Shown: positions 26,701 to 35,956 of the stretch, piece by piece
How positions within the stretch are numbered: position 1 is the first letter of the stretch
Layout: each line of letters starts with the position of its first letter
Assembly (NCBI RefSeq): GCF_030408715.1
Contig: NZ_CP047202.1
Span: 248,001 to 312,000 of the forward strand
Origin: Corynebacterium confusum
Lineage (GTDB): Bacteria; Actinomycetota; Actinomycetes; Mycobacteriales; Mycobacteriaceae
DNA: 64,000 nt
Reading direction: 5' to 3'
Made by a program: the position numbers and the translations under genes
Notes under the pieces: generated by a model
What the model was told of the DNA's origin: nothing
Seen by the model: only the letters and a program-made list of their open reading frames with translations
The model's database searches: none

Positions 26701-29700
26701 CGGCAGGTCGCCGTGCTCGGCCCACCAGGTGGCCTGCTCGGCGACGGTCTGGCCCGCGCCGCTAAAGCGGGCGGTGTCCTGGTCCGCGGTGTCGGTCGCG
26801 TCTGTCTCGCCCAGGGCGATGCGGGCGATGTCCTCGCGGGCGCTGGCCCAGCGGTCGTCAAAGAGGACGGCGCGGTTGGCGTCGAAGGACGGGGTGACCA
26901 GTTTCAGCCAGCCGGAGCCGAGCTCGGCCTCGACGGCCTCGATGAGCGTGGTGTCTGGGGCCTCTGGCGTGGTCTCCTGCGGGGTCAGGCCCAGCTGGTC
27001 GAGTACCTGGCGCGCGGCAGTGGCCAGCACGCCGTTGTCGCCGGTGACGGTCTCGGCGTAGGCCTCCAGCGCGGCGGAGTCCACCACGCCTCCGCCGGCA
27101 GCGGAGCTGGCCGCGCCCTTGCTTACGGAAACGGAATGATCCGCTGCGACGGCCTCGATGGCCTGGTCCAGAAGGTCGGTGACCGCGGACTTGGAGCTGG
27201 CCGAATCCGGCAGGGTGGCCAGGCTGCCGCCGCGCACGGAGTCCTCTGCGCGGGTGCCCAGGAGAACCTCGGCCTCCACGAAGGCGGTCCAGGACTCGGG
27301 CAGGCCCCAGGTGCCGGTGACGTACTCGCCCACGAAGGCCGGCTTCAGGCCGGCGGCTCCGAAGAGCTGGCGCAGGCGGGAGCCGATGGCCTCGGTGAGA
27401 ACGGAGCCGAAGGCGGCGTAGCCGGGAGCGGCGGTGTTGACGCGTTCGCGCAGGGTGGCGACGTCGGCATCGGCGGCGCCGTCGATGGCGGGCACGCCGA
27501 TCTCGGCCGACATGTCCATCAGCAACTGGTTGCGGCGCGAGGACACGCCGTTGGTCAGCTCCTCGACGGTGTCCGTGTCGTTGATCTGGGACAGGCGGAT
27601 CTTGTTCTGGAAGGCAAAGAGCACCATGATGGCCTGCGCCGCGTCGAAGTTCAGCTCCGGAGCGGCAGCGGCCGGGGCGGAAGACGCCGGGGCACTAGCC
27701 GTCGGGGCAGGCGCAGGGGGCGCGGCAGGCTCAGCGGCAGCGGCGCTCGGCTCAGCAGCGGAGTCCGAGTCTGTGGCCGCGGCCTCCTCCGGCGCCGGGG
27801 TGGCCGGGGCGGAGCGGACGTCGGAGAGCATGACCTGGTCCTGGTCGCGCTCGACGTTGAAGACGGGCAGCTCGAGCCCGGCCACGGCGAGGGAGCGTTG
27901 CGCCAGGTTGGTCAGCGTCGGGGAGCTGGCCAGGCCGACCTCGATGATCTGGTCGACGCGGCCGAAGAGCAGCTCCTGGGTCTCGATCCAACGCACCGGG
28001 GAAGCGAACTGCCAGGACAGCAGCTCGATCATGAGCAGGCGGGCCAGCTGGTTGTCGTCCATGTCGTCCACGCGCAGGCCGTCCAGGCGGCCGGAGGGCG
28101 CCAGCGGGGCGACGGCGTCGACGAAGTCCTGGGTCAGCTCGAAGGGGCGGGCCACTAGGTTCGGGACGTAGCGGCCGACTAGGGCGTCCAGGTCGAGCTG
28201 CTCCGGCAGGAGCTCGTCCAGCTTGTCGGCGAACGCCGGCACGCCGTCGCGCAGCACGCGGGAGTGGAAGGGCACGTCGATGCCGGGCACCATCACCACG
28301 GCGCGGTCCTTGATGGCATTGGTCTTTTCTAGCAGCGCGGCCAGGCCGGCCTTGGTGCCGGCCACGGAGTACTGCTGGCCGGAGATGTTGTAGTTGACGA
28401 TCTCCAGGAACTCGCCGGTTTCTTCGGCCACGCCGGCGACGTAGTCGGCGACGTCCTCGGCCGGGATGCCCACCATGTTCGGGCGCAGCGCGGCCATGGC
28501 GTAGTTGGAGTTGCCCTCGGCATCGCGCGGGACCAGCGAGCCCATGGCGGAGCCGCGGGAGTAGACGATGTCGATAACACCCTCGAGGTCGAAGATGTTG
28601 GCCAGCGAGGCCAGGGCGGTGTACTCGCCCAGGGAGTGGCCGGCGTAGTAGGAGCCGGACGCCAGGGCGTCGGCCTCGCGGAGACGCTCGGTCTGGGCGT
28701 AGGCGACCACGGCCAGGGCGACCTGGGTGAACTGGGTCAGGTGGAGCACGCCCTGCGGGTGGCGGAAGACCTCGCCGCGCACGGCCAGCTCGGTCGGGTT
28801 GTCGTCGATGACCTGCTGGATGGAGAAACCAAGGTGGTCGCGGGTGTGCCGGTCGGCGCGGCGCCAGATCTCGCGGGCGGCCGGGGAGGCGTCGCGGTCG
28901 CCGCGGCCCATGCCGGGGGCCTGGATGCCCTGGCCCGGGTAGACGTAGGCGGTGCGCGGCTGGGCCAGCAGCGCCTGTCCGACGGAGACGACCTCGTCGT
29001 CGATCCGGCAGGTGACCTCCAGGGCGGCGTGGATGCCCTTGCGGCCGACGCGTTCGACGGTGATCTCAATCGCGTCGTTGAGCTGGACCATCCCGAACAT
29101 GGAGTAGGTCCAGCCCACCACGCGGCCTTGGCGCCCGGCCAGGTGCTGGGCAGTGGCAGACAGCCACATGCCGTGCACCAGCGGGGCGGAAAGGCCGACC
29201 AGGCCGGCGGCGTTGGCGGAGGTGTGGATCGGGTTGTAGTCGCCGGAGACCAGCGCGAAGGGGGTCATGTCAGCCAGGGCGGTGACCACGGCGCGGTCCA
29301 AGAAGGAGCGCGGGGTGGTCTCCACCTTGGTGGCGGACTTGCCGCCGCCCCACTCCGGGGCGGGGCTGGGCTGGTTGTGCCCGTGGGCGCGGCCGCGGAT
29401 GGCAAAGCGCTGCATCTGGGTGGCCACGACCTCGCCGCTTACGTGGTCGCGCAGCTCCAGCTCGACGGTGACGATCCTCCCGGAGCTGGACTCCTCGATG
29501 GCCGAGCACCAGGAGGTCACGTCGATTTCCCGGCCGTCGGCCAGCTCCTCGAGCGGGACGCGCACGTCGATGACGTGGTTGAGGTGGACGGCGTTGAGCA
29601 GGCCCTCGATGACCGGGTAGCCGTCGTCCAGCTGGCCGGAGCCCAGGGCGGTATAGATGGCCGGCCAGCAGGGCCCGACCAGCACGTCCGGGGTGCCGGC

Positions 29701-32700
29701 GGCGGAGCTGGCCGATGCCTCCTCGGCCGGGGTGCTCACCGGCAGGGCCGCGCCGGTCACGGCGGTGTGGGCGGACAGGAGGGAGGCGGGCAGATGGAAG
29801 GAATAGTGGGCGACGCCGAAGGGGGTGGACTCGGTGATAGAGCCCGGCACGATTTGGGGCATCTCGGTGATCTCGTCGCCCTGCTCGGCGGTGGAGCCAA
29901 CACCGGCGAGGCCGGACAGGAGGGCGAAGACGGAGTCGGGCAGGCGCTCGTCGGAGACGACCGGGGAGCCGCCGGTGGCCACGTCTTCCGGCAGGTCCAC
30001 TGGGACGGTGACCTCGCGGACGTAGAAGGGGCGCTCGGCCTCCGGCAGGTTGTCCCAGTAGGAGTCCGCGGTAATGCGGATGGACCAGTTGCCGTCGTCG
30101 TCCTGGACGAGGTCGTAGGCGTCCGGGTCCATCTCGTAGGCGGGATTGGCCATCAGGTGGCCGTGCCAGACCAGGGTGGGGGCGGCGCGCAGGAAGGCGG
30201 CGGCATCGCGGGCGTCGGCCAGGCGGGAAAACGCCTCGACCGGCTGCTGGCCCGCGGACTCCAGAGTCTCCGTGGTGCCCTGCTCGAAGCGGGCGAGCAG
30301 CTCGGCGACGGGCTCGTTGAGCTTGGTGATGCCGGCAACGGCCACCGGGCCCGGGATGATGCGGACCTGGTCGGCGGTGTAGCGGGCGTCCTGGGCTTGC
30401 CAGAGGGTGTCCTTGCCGAACCAAGTCTTGAGATCGCCATCGATGGCGGGCACCCACGGCATGGGCTTGACGTGCTTGTAGTGCAGGGAGATCCACCAGG
30501 CGGCATCGCGCGGCGAGACCTGCACCTCGTGGGCCTCCGGGTAGTCTGCCAGCAGACGGGCGGCCGCGGCCGGGGCGTCGGCGACGTCCGCGACGGTAGC
30601 AAAGAGGGTGTCGATCTCGCCGTGATCGGCGGGGTTGAGGCGCGCCTCGATGCGGTGCAGCAGGTCGAGGAAGCGGTCGTCCCAGCTGAGATCGGCAAAG
30701 GGGTGGGCCAGCTCGACGAAACGGTTGACCCACTCGGCATAAGTCATGGTCTCCACGTCGCCGAAGTAGGGCTTCGAGGTCTTGGCCAGTGCGGTGATGA
30801 TGTCGTCGCGCCAGGCGTCGTAGTCCTCGATGGGCAGGGAGGTAATCAGCCGGGAGGCCTTGGCGAAGGAGTTGTCCAGGTCGTGGATGTCGGCCAGCAG
30901 GTGGGACTGGGAGGAGGCTACGCCGCCGGTGCCCTGGCCGCGGCCGACCCAGCCACCGTTGTCGTTAGGGGTCACGCCGGGGGTGTCGACCAGCAGCTGC
31001 TTGACGGAGTCGGTGGCCTTGGCCTCCTTGGTGGCCATGGCGACGGTGCCGATGAAGACGGCATCGACGGGCATGGCCGGCAGGTTGTAGTCGGTGGACC
31101 AGGTGCCGGTCAGGTAGGTCGCGGCGCGCTCCGGGGAGGAGATGCCGCCGCCGACGGCCAGCAGCACGTTGCGGTGGGCGCGGATATCGGCGTAGGTGGC
31201 AAGCAGCATGTCGTCCAGGTTGACCCAGGAGTGGTGGCCGCCGGCGTGGCCGTCCTCGACCTGCATGAGGATGACCGAGTCCGGGTTGGCGGCGGCGATC
31301 TTCAGGGTGTCCTGGATCTGGCGGGCCGTGCCCGGCTTGAAGGAGACGAAGGGGAAACCGTCCGCGTGCAGCTGGTCGAGCAGGGCCGTGGCCTCGTCGA
31401 CCTCCGGGATGCCGGCGGAAACACACACGCCGTTAAACGGGGCGCCGGCCGCGCGGGCCTTGGGTACGATGCGCGCCTGCCCGAACTGCAGGTTCCACAG
31501 GAAGCGGTCGAAGAACATGGTGTTGAACTGGGCGGTGCGGCCCGGCTTGAGCTGCGCCTCCAGGTTCTTGCGGTGTTCGGTGAAGACCTCGTCCGAGTAC
31601 ATGCCGCCGCCGGCCAGCTCGGTCCAGTGGCCGGCGTTGGCGGCCGCGGCGACGATGTCCGCGTCCGCCGAGGTCGGCGTCATCCCGCCCAGCATGATGG
31701 GCGACAGGCCCGTGGCGGCGGAAAAGCGCGTCTGGGTGTAGACGCCGCCGTCCGGCAGGCGCACTAGGCGCGGGGCGAACTCGGAGTAGTCCGTGCCCTC
31801 CGGCAGCTCGCTGCCCGGGGTGGCCAGCGCGTTGCGCGCCGCCGCGGTGGTGGCGTCCACGATGGCCACCCCGGTGCCGGCCACTAGCGGCTGGGTCAGC
31901 TTGCTCAGTCCCTTGTCCAAGCTCAGCAGGTAGTCGGCGTCCAGGGCGGCGACGGTGGCCGGCCAGTCGTGCTCGTCGACCAGGATCTGCTGGGCAAGCG
32001 TGCGGGCGAAGTCTTCGTCGAGTCCGCACAGCCCTGCGAACTCGACGGTGCGCTCGACGGCGCCGGCCAGGCTGGCGTGGTGGAAGGGCAGGGCCACCGG
32101 TAGGTAGTCGAAGACGGGGGCGAGCTCGTCGCCGCCGAATTCGCGGGATTCCAGGCGCTCGTTGAAGGCGGCGGCCGCGGTGGTAATGGCCGTCTGCGTG
32201 GCGGCCAGGTCATCCGGCGCGCCCGCGATGACGCCGTGGCGGCGGCCGTTGACCACCGCCACGGCGGCTGAGCCTGCCAGGTGCTGCTCCACCTGCGCGC
32301 GGTCCAGGCCCCGGATGGAGAGCATGTGGCTGCGAGTGTCGTGGGCGCCGTGGACCTGGGCCGCGGCAGTGCCCATGAGCACGGCCAGCAGCAGGGCGTC
32401 CTGCGGGTTGTCCACCGCGGCCGCGCCCAGGGCCCCCTGCGAGTGGCCGGCGGTCTGCGCCTTGTCCACGTTCAGGCCGAGGTCCCGCAGCTGGCCCACG
32501 GCGGCGATCTGGCCCAGGACGATGCCCGGTACCGAGTAAGCCGGGAAGGCGTCCGCGTCGACGGCCTCGGCCGCCGGCGCGCCGGGCTTGTCCGCGGCTG
32601 CGGCCTCCGCGCTGGTGGCCTCCGGGCTGTTCAGCAGGGACTCCAGGCGTTCGAACACGCCCGGGCAGGTGGAGGCGATGGTCCGGGCCACCGGGCCGGC

Positions 32701-32859
32701 GGCCACGCGCACCCGGGCGAGCAACCCGGTCAACTGCTCCGCCTGCGGGCTCGCTCCGGCGGCGGCCACTGCCTCTTGCCAGGGGGAACCTTGGCCGGCG
32801 AAAAGGAGGGCCGGTGAGGTCTCAGCGGCGTTTAACGTCAACAAGGGAGTCAAAGACAT
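23749..32859 (-). CDS. fas: Type I multifunctional fatty acid synthase
   Basis: 3036 codons from the ATG at 32859, chosen because the 49 codons upstream (to 33006) look non-family and GAGGT precedes it. Makes long-chain acyl-CoA, the precursors of phospholipids and corynomycolates. Domain order from the N-terminus: acyltransferase (LLFAGQGSPW; GHSQGALGAAAV), enoyl reductase (LGGMTPTSADADIVAAAANA; VAVGGGISSPERA), hot-dog dehydratase (GDYNPIHTSANAAGL; LVHGMW), malonyl/palmitoyl transferase (YVYPGQGIQAPGMG; GHSLGEYTAL), Ala/Pro linker, ACP with the carrier Ser in GVSSRRNQLL, ketoreductase (VALVTGAAPGSIASAL) and ketosynthase (GACATAAVS Cys; SKHDTSTNANDP; GHSKAGAA). No phosphopantetheinyl transferase domain follows and no acpS gene is adjacent. 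Full-length for an actinobacterial FAS-I, no frameshift seen. Confidence 0.97.
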   Translation of the reverse strand: MSLTPLLTLNAAETSPALLFAGQGSPWQEAVAAAGASPQAEQLTGLLARVRVAAGPVARTIASTCPGVFERLESLLNSPEATSAEAAAADKPGAPAAEAVDADAFPAYSVPGIVLGQIAAVGQLRDLGLNVDKAQTAGHSQGALGAAAVDNPQDALLLAVLMGTAAAQVHGAHDTRSHMLSIRGLDRAQVEQHLAGSAAVAVVNGRRHGVIAGAPDDLAATQTAITTAAAAFNERLESREFGGDELAPVFDYLPVALPFHHASLAGAVERTVEFAGLCGLDEDFARTLAQQILVDEHDWPATVAALDADYLLSLDKGLSKLTQPLVAGTGVAIVDATTAAARNALATPGSELPEGTDYSEFAPRLVRLPDGGVYTQTRFSAATGLSPIMLGGMTPTSADADIVAAAANAGHWTELAGGGMYSDEVFTEHRKNLEAQLKPGRTAQFNTMFFDRFLWNLQFGQARIVPKARAAGAPFNGVCVSAGIPEVDEATALLDQLHADGFPFVSFKPGTARQIQDTLKIAAANPDSVILMQVEDGHAGGHHSWVNLDDMLLATYADIRAHRNVLLAVGGGISSPERAATYLTGTWSTDYNLPAMPVDAVFIGTVAMATKEAKATDSVKQLLVDTPGVTPNDNGGWVGRGQGTGGVASSQSHLLADIHDLDNSFAKASRLITSLPIEDYDAWRDDIITALAKTSKPYFGDVETMTYAEWVNRFVELAHPFADLSWDDRFLDLLHRIEARLNPADHGEIDTLFATVADVADAPAAAARLLADYPEAHEVQVSPRDAAWWISLHYKHVKPMPWVPAIDGDLKTWFGKDTLWQAQDARYTADQVRIIPGPVAVAGITKLNEPVAELLARFEQGTTETLESAGQQPVEAFSRLADARDAAAFLRAAPTLVWHGHLMANPAYEMDPDAYDLVQDDDGNWSIRITADSYWDNLPEAERPFYVREVTVPVDLPEDVATGGSPVVSDERLPDSVFALLSGLAGVGSTAEQGDEITEMPQIVPGSITESTPFGVAHYSFHLPASLLSAHTAVTGAALPVSTPAEEASASSAAGTPDVLVGPCWPAIYTALGSGQLDDGYPVIEGLLNAVHLNHVIDVRVPLEELADGREIDVTSWCSAIEESSSGRIVTVELELRDHVSGEVVATQMQRFAIRGRAHGHNQPSPAPEWGGGKSATKVETTPRSFLDRAVVTALADMTPFALVSGDYNPIHTSANAAGLVGLSAPLVHGMWLSATAQHLAGRQGRVVGWTYSMFGMVQLNDAIEITVERVGRKGIHAALEVTCRIDDEVVSVGQALLAQPRTAYVYPGQGIQAPGMGRGDRDASPAAREIWRRADRHTRDHLGFSIQQVIDDNPTELAVRGEVFRHPQGVLHLTQFTQVALAVVAYAQTERLREADALASGSYYAGHSLGEYTALASLANIFDLEGVIDIVYSRGSAMGSLVPRDAEGNSNYAMAALRPNMVGIPAEDVADYVAGVAEETGEFLEIVNYNISGQQYSVAGTKAGLAALLEKTNAIKDRAVVMVPGIDVPFHSRVLRDGVPAFADKLDELLPEQLDLDALVGRYVPNLVARPFELTQDFVDAVAPLAPSGRLDGLRVDDMDDNQLARLLMIELLSWQFASPVRWIETQELLFGRVDQIIEVGLASSPTLTNLAQRSLAVAGLELPVFNVERDQDQVMLSDVRSAPATPAPEEAAATDSDSAAEPSAAAAEPAAPPAPAPTASAPASSAPAAAAPELNFDAAQAIMVLFAFQNKIRLSQINDTDTVEELTNGVSSRRNQLLMDMSAEIGVPAIDGAADADVATLRERVNTAAPGYAAFGSVLTEAIGSRLRQLFGAAGLKPAFVGEYVTGTWGLPESWTAFVEAEVLLGTRAEDSVRGGSLATLPDSASSKSAVTDLLDQAIEAVAADHSVSVSKGAASSAAGGGVVDSAALEAYAETVTGDNGVLATAARQVLDQLGLTPQETTPEAPDTTLIEAVEAELGSGWLKLVTPSFDANRAVLFDDRWASAREDIARIALGETDATDTADQDTARFSGAGQTVAEQATWWAEHGDLPEAAERRLRGIAKLAGQDPAGDFAGEVALVTGAAPGSIASALVEGLLAGGATVIMTASRVSQSRKEFARKLYARHAAPGAALWLVPTNLSSFRDVDSLIEWIGTEQRESVGNEVKVLKPALTPTLAFPFAAPSVSGSLADAGSATENQARLLLWSLERTIAGLSSLAQQAVDTRCHVVLPGSPNRGMFGGDGAYGEVKAALDAILAKWSAEAGWPAGVTLAQAKIGWVAGTHLMGGNDGLVPAAEAAGIHVWSPQEISAQLLDLASADSRERAAQAPVELDLTGGLEGVSLRELAENAAASQPAADDKAAEAPATITALPTPARPQQPVLGSTPDEGVGTVTTDLDDLVVIAGVGEVSSWGSGRTRFEAEYGLDRDGGAELTAAGVLELAWMTGLISWSEDPHPGWFDAEGNEVAEEEIYSRFRDEVVARAGVRTLSDKYHLVDQGSIDLTEVFLDRDITFTVPDEQSARDIAAADPDFVRIQPADDEWEVTRLKGARVQVPRKATLTRTIAAQMPDNFDASRWGIPDHMLDSLDRMAVWNLVTAVDAFTQAGFSPTELLQAVHPGQVATTQGTGIGGMESLHKVFVTRFLGGDRPSDILQEALPNVIAAHTMQSLVGGYGSMIHPIGACATAAVSIEEGVDKIALGKADVVIAGGIDDVQVESLTGFGDMNATAETAAMLDKGIDGRFISRANDRRRGGFLEGEGGGTVILARGSLAAELGLPVHAVVAHAASYGDGAHTSIPAPGLGALGAGRGRENSRLAKSLRGLGLSPNDVSVLSKHDTSTNANDPNESELHSLLWPAIGRDADQPMFVISQKTLTGHSKAGAALFQTGGLIDVFRTGVLPANVSLDCVDPLIAPKAKNLVWLRSPLDLAAGGQPVRAAALTSLGFGHVGALLVYAHPGVFYAAVRQQHGQNAADAWLARANQRLARGHAHFEAGMLGRAPLFEVIESRRLPGESKQAEVAMLLDENARLGADGFYPEA

Positions 32860-33023
32860 ATAGGTGTCTACCTCGATTTTTCTGGATTTGGCAACAACTT
32901 GTGTGGCACCAACTTCTCCTGTTGCTGGTAACGATGTTGTTAGCAATAGGAAAACAATGCGGTCTAGACACAGTAACCCATCCCACAGCCGCAGGCGTAC
33001 CGCCACGCGCGAAATGTGAGTAA

Positions 33024-33221
33024 TTACTCATATTTTGGGGGAGGGTGACTTCCTTGCACACCCCGCCACGGATCCGTTGGCCCATTCCCATGGACCCGGC
33101 CGCGTCCAATCGACAAATCAGTAGCGTGCAGCCCCGTCCCGTCCGCGAACTCGCGGCGCACCCCAGCAAGCCGGATATACGGCTGCGGCTCAGTCTGGGC
33201 GGATAGTGGTGAAGCAGTCAT
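33024..33221 (-). pseudogene. Truncated ABC transporter ATPase (N-terminal remnant)
   Basis: From the ATG at 33221 the first ~41 residues read like the start of an ABC ATPase (IRLAGVRREFADGTGLHATD then LSIGRG), the place just before the Walker A loop. Instead of a P-loop the frame runs into unrelated sequence and stops. Walker A, signature and Walker B are absent. It starts 18 bp behind the CYTH-like gene, so the two probably formed an operon before the deletion. The remainder of the transporter is not in the window. Confidence 0.6.
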
Positions 33222-33238
33222 GGTGGATGTCCCGGGGC

Positions 33239-33874
33239 TCAAGAAGCTGTGATAACTTCGGCGGTCGTGAAGGTGCCGCGGTGTTCGACCGTCGCACTGG
33301 CAACAGGGCCGACCTCGGCAATTGAGGTGCCTGTAGCCTTGCTGAGCTTGCCCGGCTCTAGCTCCGCAGCGATATCCACCGTACGGTCGCCTTTGGGCAG
33401 GTTGCACTGCTTATCGATGCACCCCGCCTCCTTCTTGTTGTTGAAATCAAGGGTGGTACTCGCGTAGCTGGCGTTTACCTGCGCGGCGTAGTTGTCGTCA
33501 GAGGAGTCAAAGCCCGCGTCGCGGGCTTCTTCCAGGGCGCGATCCACTGAATCCTTCGATACCGAGTTGTCGGTAAGTTCTGCGCGGCGCTTGAAGGTGA
33601 CGTCGTAGGAGTCCTCGCCCTCCTTATGGCGCAACCAGATACTCCAACCCCGGGAGCCGTAGAAGCGGTCCGGGGTGTCTACATAAACGGAGTGCTCCGT
33701 GCCTTCGAACTCCCCGAGCTCAAACCGGGACGTCAGCGCCTGACTGGGCTGCCCCTCAGCATCCACAGCGTCACCTTTAAGAAGCAACTTCACCTAGTAG
33801 TCGGGCTCAGCAACCGCAGCGGCAGACGCCTCTCCAGCCCCGCCGGGAGCAGCCATCGCAACCGCCATGAGCAT
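33239..33874 (-). pseudogene. CYTH-like exported protein gene with in-frame amber codon
   Basis: The 3' part (GTG 33793 to 33239, 184 codons) resembles CYTH/triphosphate-tunnel proteins: YVDTPDRFYGSRGWSIWLRH and later DVTFKRRAEL. Reading upstream in the same frame, TAG at 33794-33796 interrupts a continuous sequence: a signal-like stretch beginning MLMAVAMAAPGG (ATG at 33874) runs into AEPDY-stop-VKLLL. A GAG codon at the stop would restore EVKLLL, the shape of the N-terminal acidic/Lys strand of CYTH domains. The likeliest reading is a nonsense mutation. Alternatives: the gene starts at the GTG 33793 without a signal peptide, or a sequencing error. The start of the ancestral gene is uncertain. 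Confidence 0.55.
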
Positions 33875-34136
33875 GCCGCAGGCAGCTCCGATACTTCTCT
33901 TAAATACGGCGAGAATACTAAAGTGCTTAGGTTTCGAAGCTACTAAATAGTTATGTAGATAACGTGAACATCAGGTAAAGCACTACGCCCTGCCCCGCGC
34001 AGATGACGGACTCTGCTCCCCAAGCACCGCTGACGCTCGCAGTTTTAGATAATCCATTCGGACAAACACCACGCTGGGTCTGGTCGTTCACATACAATTT
34101 AAAGTGATTTGTCTACATCCCCCCTAAGGAGCGTGA
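33875..34136 (+). promoter_or_regulatory. Leader and promoter region of the DUF262 gene
   Basis: TACAAT (34093-34098) is a -10 candidate and AAGGAG (34126-34131) is a strong ribosome site 5 bp before the ATG at 34137. The rest of the gap shows no gene. Confidence 0.5.
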
Positions 34137-35870
34137 ATGTCGAAGCTCAGCATCGACCAAAAGACCGTCTTGTCGCTGTTCAGCGATAAGCGGGCCGATT
34201 TCCTCATCCCCGACTACCAGCGCCCCTACGCCTGGACTGAGGATCAGTGCCTGACCTTATGGGAAGATATTTTCGCTTTCGCCATCCCGGAAGGCGACGT
34301 GGACCAGTTCGACGACAACGACGAGTACTTCCTGGGGCCCATCGTGACCTTTCGCAACACGGAAGGCCAGCTCGAAATCATCGACGGACAGCAGCGACTG
34401 ACGACCTTGATGCTGCTCCTGCGTGCTTTCTATGCGAAGTTCGAGCACATGAAAGACGCTCGATCGGTGAAAACCCGCGATCTTATCGCGTCGTGCCTGT
34501 GGAAGACCGATGAGTTCGGCGACCCCGACTACGAACAGCTGAAGATCGACTCTGAGGTAGCCTCCGACGACGACAAGGGCGAGTTTCTCGAAATCCTGCG
34601 AAAAGGTGAGGTAGTTCCGGGCCGTCGCAGCCGGTACGCGGAGAACTTCGCGTTCTTCCAACGCAGCATCGACGAGTTTGTCGACAAGTTCCCGACCTAT
34701 ACGCCTTCGCTGGCCATGCGCATCCTGAAGAACCTAATCCTGCTTCCGATTGAGGCAGAGTCCCAGCGAACAGCCCTTCGGATCTTCTCCACGCTCAACG
34801 ACCGCGGGCTCCCGTTGGCGGATGCGGACATCTTTAAATCGCAGTTCTACAAGTACTTTGCGGACAAGGACAAGAAGGACGAGTTCATTGATCGCTGGCG
34901 GGTGCTGGAAGAGACCAGTAGCCGAATCTTTGACCGGTCCAGTTCCAATGCGATGGATGAGCTGTTCACGCGTTACATGTACTACCGGCGTGCGAAGCTG
35001 GGTATTCGCAAGACGACGACGGTGTCCCTGCGTGATTTCTATGAGCGTGGCAACTACGAGCTGCTGAAATCAGAGCAGACCCTCGCCGACCTGGAGACCC
35101 TCCTCTCGTTCTGGGTAAGGGTCAACGACCGAGAAGGCTTCAGCGAGGAGGTAATCCGCCGCCTCTTTGTCATGTCGCACGCGCCGAACAGCATGTGGAC
35201 TTACTTCGTGTCCGTGTACTATATGCATAACCATGATGAGAACGGCGATCTGGATGACAAGAAATTCCTGGACTTCCTCTCTCGTATCAATGCATTTATC
35301 TGGGCATACTCGATTGAGCGGCCCGGCGTAAACGCGCTGCGTACCCCGATTTTTCCGGCGATGGTCCGGCTGGTCAACGACGAGCCAGTCACTTTCGAGC
35401 AACACCGTTTCGACCGCACCGGCTTGGAAGAACGGATGAAGTCCTTCCGGTTCAACAACGGGCGGCCGATTACCCGTTCCATGCTGGTGTGGTGGGTCTT
35501 CCAGGATCCCGATCAGCAGCCGTTCGATCCGGACGTAAAGCTTGAGCTCGAGCACATCTACGCCAAGAAGCGTGCCGACGTGGAAAACTCCCTCGACCCG
35601 CGCAGCCTGCTCGAGTCACTGGGCAACAAGGCGTTCTTGGAAAAGTCCATCAACATCCGCGCATCGGACTACCGCTTCTCCGACAAGAAGAACTACTACA
35701 ACGGCTTCACCACGTCCCGGGGCCAAGTCCGCCCAGGCACCCGCAACGTCGAGCTCAAGAAGCTCGCGGAGAATCAAAACGACTTCAAGCAGGAGGACAT
35801 CATCGCACGAAACGAGAAGATCGTGTCCAGCTTCCTCGACTTCGTGGGTGAGTGGGGACTGCTGGCTTAG
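34137..35870 (+). CDS. DUF262 / DUF1524-type nuclease-like protein (GmrSD-related)
   Basis: 577 codons, intact. The DUF262 part shows IPDYQRPYAWTEDQ near residue 23, the catalytic-type DGQQRLTTLMLLL near residue 81, and FSTLNDRGLPLADADIFKS near 222, as in ParB/sulfiredoxin-fold NTP-using proteins. The C-terminal region has LELEHIYAKK near 473 followed by SLGNKAFLEKSIN, resembling the DUF1524 HNH nuclease half of GmrSD. GmrSD-type proteins are modification-dependent (type IV) restriction enzymes, and other DUF262 proteins occur in phage defence. Here it stands alone within decayed genes and insertion sequences, with its own promoter and Shine-Dalgarno. Activity and target are unknown. Confidence 0.8.
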   Translation: MSKLSIDQKTVLSLFSDKRADFLIPDYQRPYAWTEDQCLTLWEDIFAFAIPEGDVDQFDDNDEYFLGPIVTFRNTEGQLEIIDGQQRLTTLMLLLRAFYAKFEHMKDARSVKTRDLIASCLWKTDEFGDPDYEQLKIDSEVASDDDKGEFLEILRKGEVVPGRRSRYAENFAFFQRSIDEFVDKFPTYTPSLAMRILKNLILLPIEAESQRTALRIFSTLNDRGLPLADADIFKSQFYKYFADKDKKDEFIDRWRVLEETSSRIFDRSSSNAMDELFTRYMYYRRAKLGIRKTTTVSLRDFYERGNYELLKSEQTLADLETLLSFWVRVNDREGFSEEVIRRLFVMSHAPNSMWTYFVSVYYMHNHDENGDLDDKKFLDFLSRINAFIWAYSIERPGVNALRTPIFPAMVRLVNDEPVTFEQHRFDRTGLEERMKSFRFNNGRPITRSMLVWWVFQDPDQQPFDPDVKLELEHIYAKKRADVENSLDPRSLLESLGNKAFLEKSINIRASDYRFSDKKNYYNGFTTSRGQVRPGTRNVELKKLAENQNDFKQEDIIARNEKIVSSFLDFVGEWGLLA

Positions 35871-35872
35871 CG

Positions 35873-35894
35873 TCCTCCCACCCATGGATGGGGG
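35873..35894 (+). terminator. Palindrome behind the DUF262 gene
   Basis: CTCCCACCCATG and GGATGGGGGAG pair around a CCATGG centre directly after the stop codon. No T-run, so termination is only likely. Confidence 0.4.
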
Positions 35895-35956
35895 AGTAGA
35901 AGAGGCGAAAGCAAAAGGATCTGAACCAATCTATGTAAACCAAGCGATGAATATAT

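Noticed and set aside
28636..31767. 1043-codon plus-strand frame opposite fas
   Set aside because: Gly/Val/Gln-rich composition is a mirror of high-GC third positions of fas; no motifs, and fas motifs on the other strand are clear. The same applies to 23896-25509 and 26713-28158.
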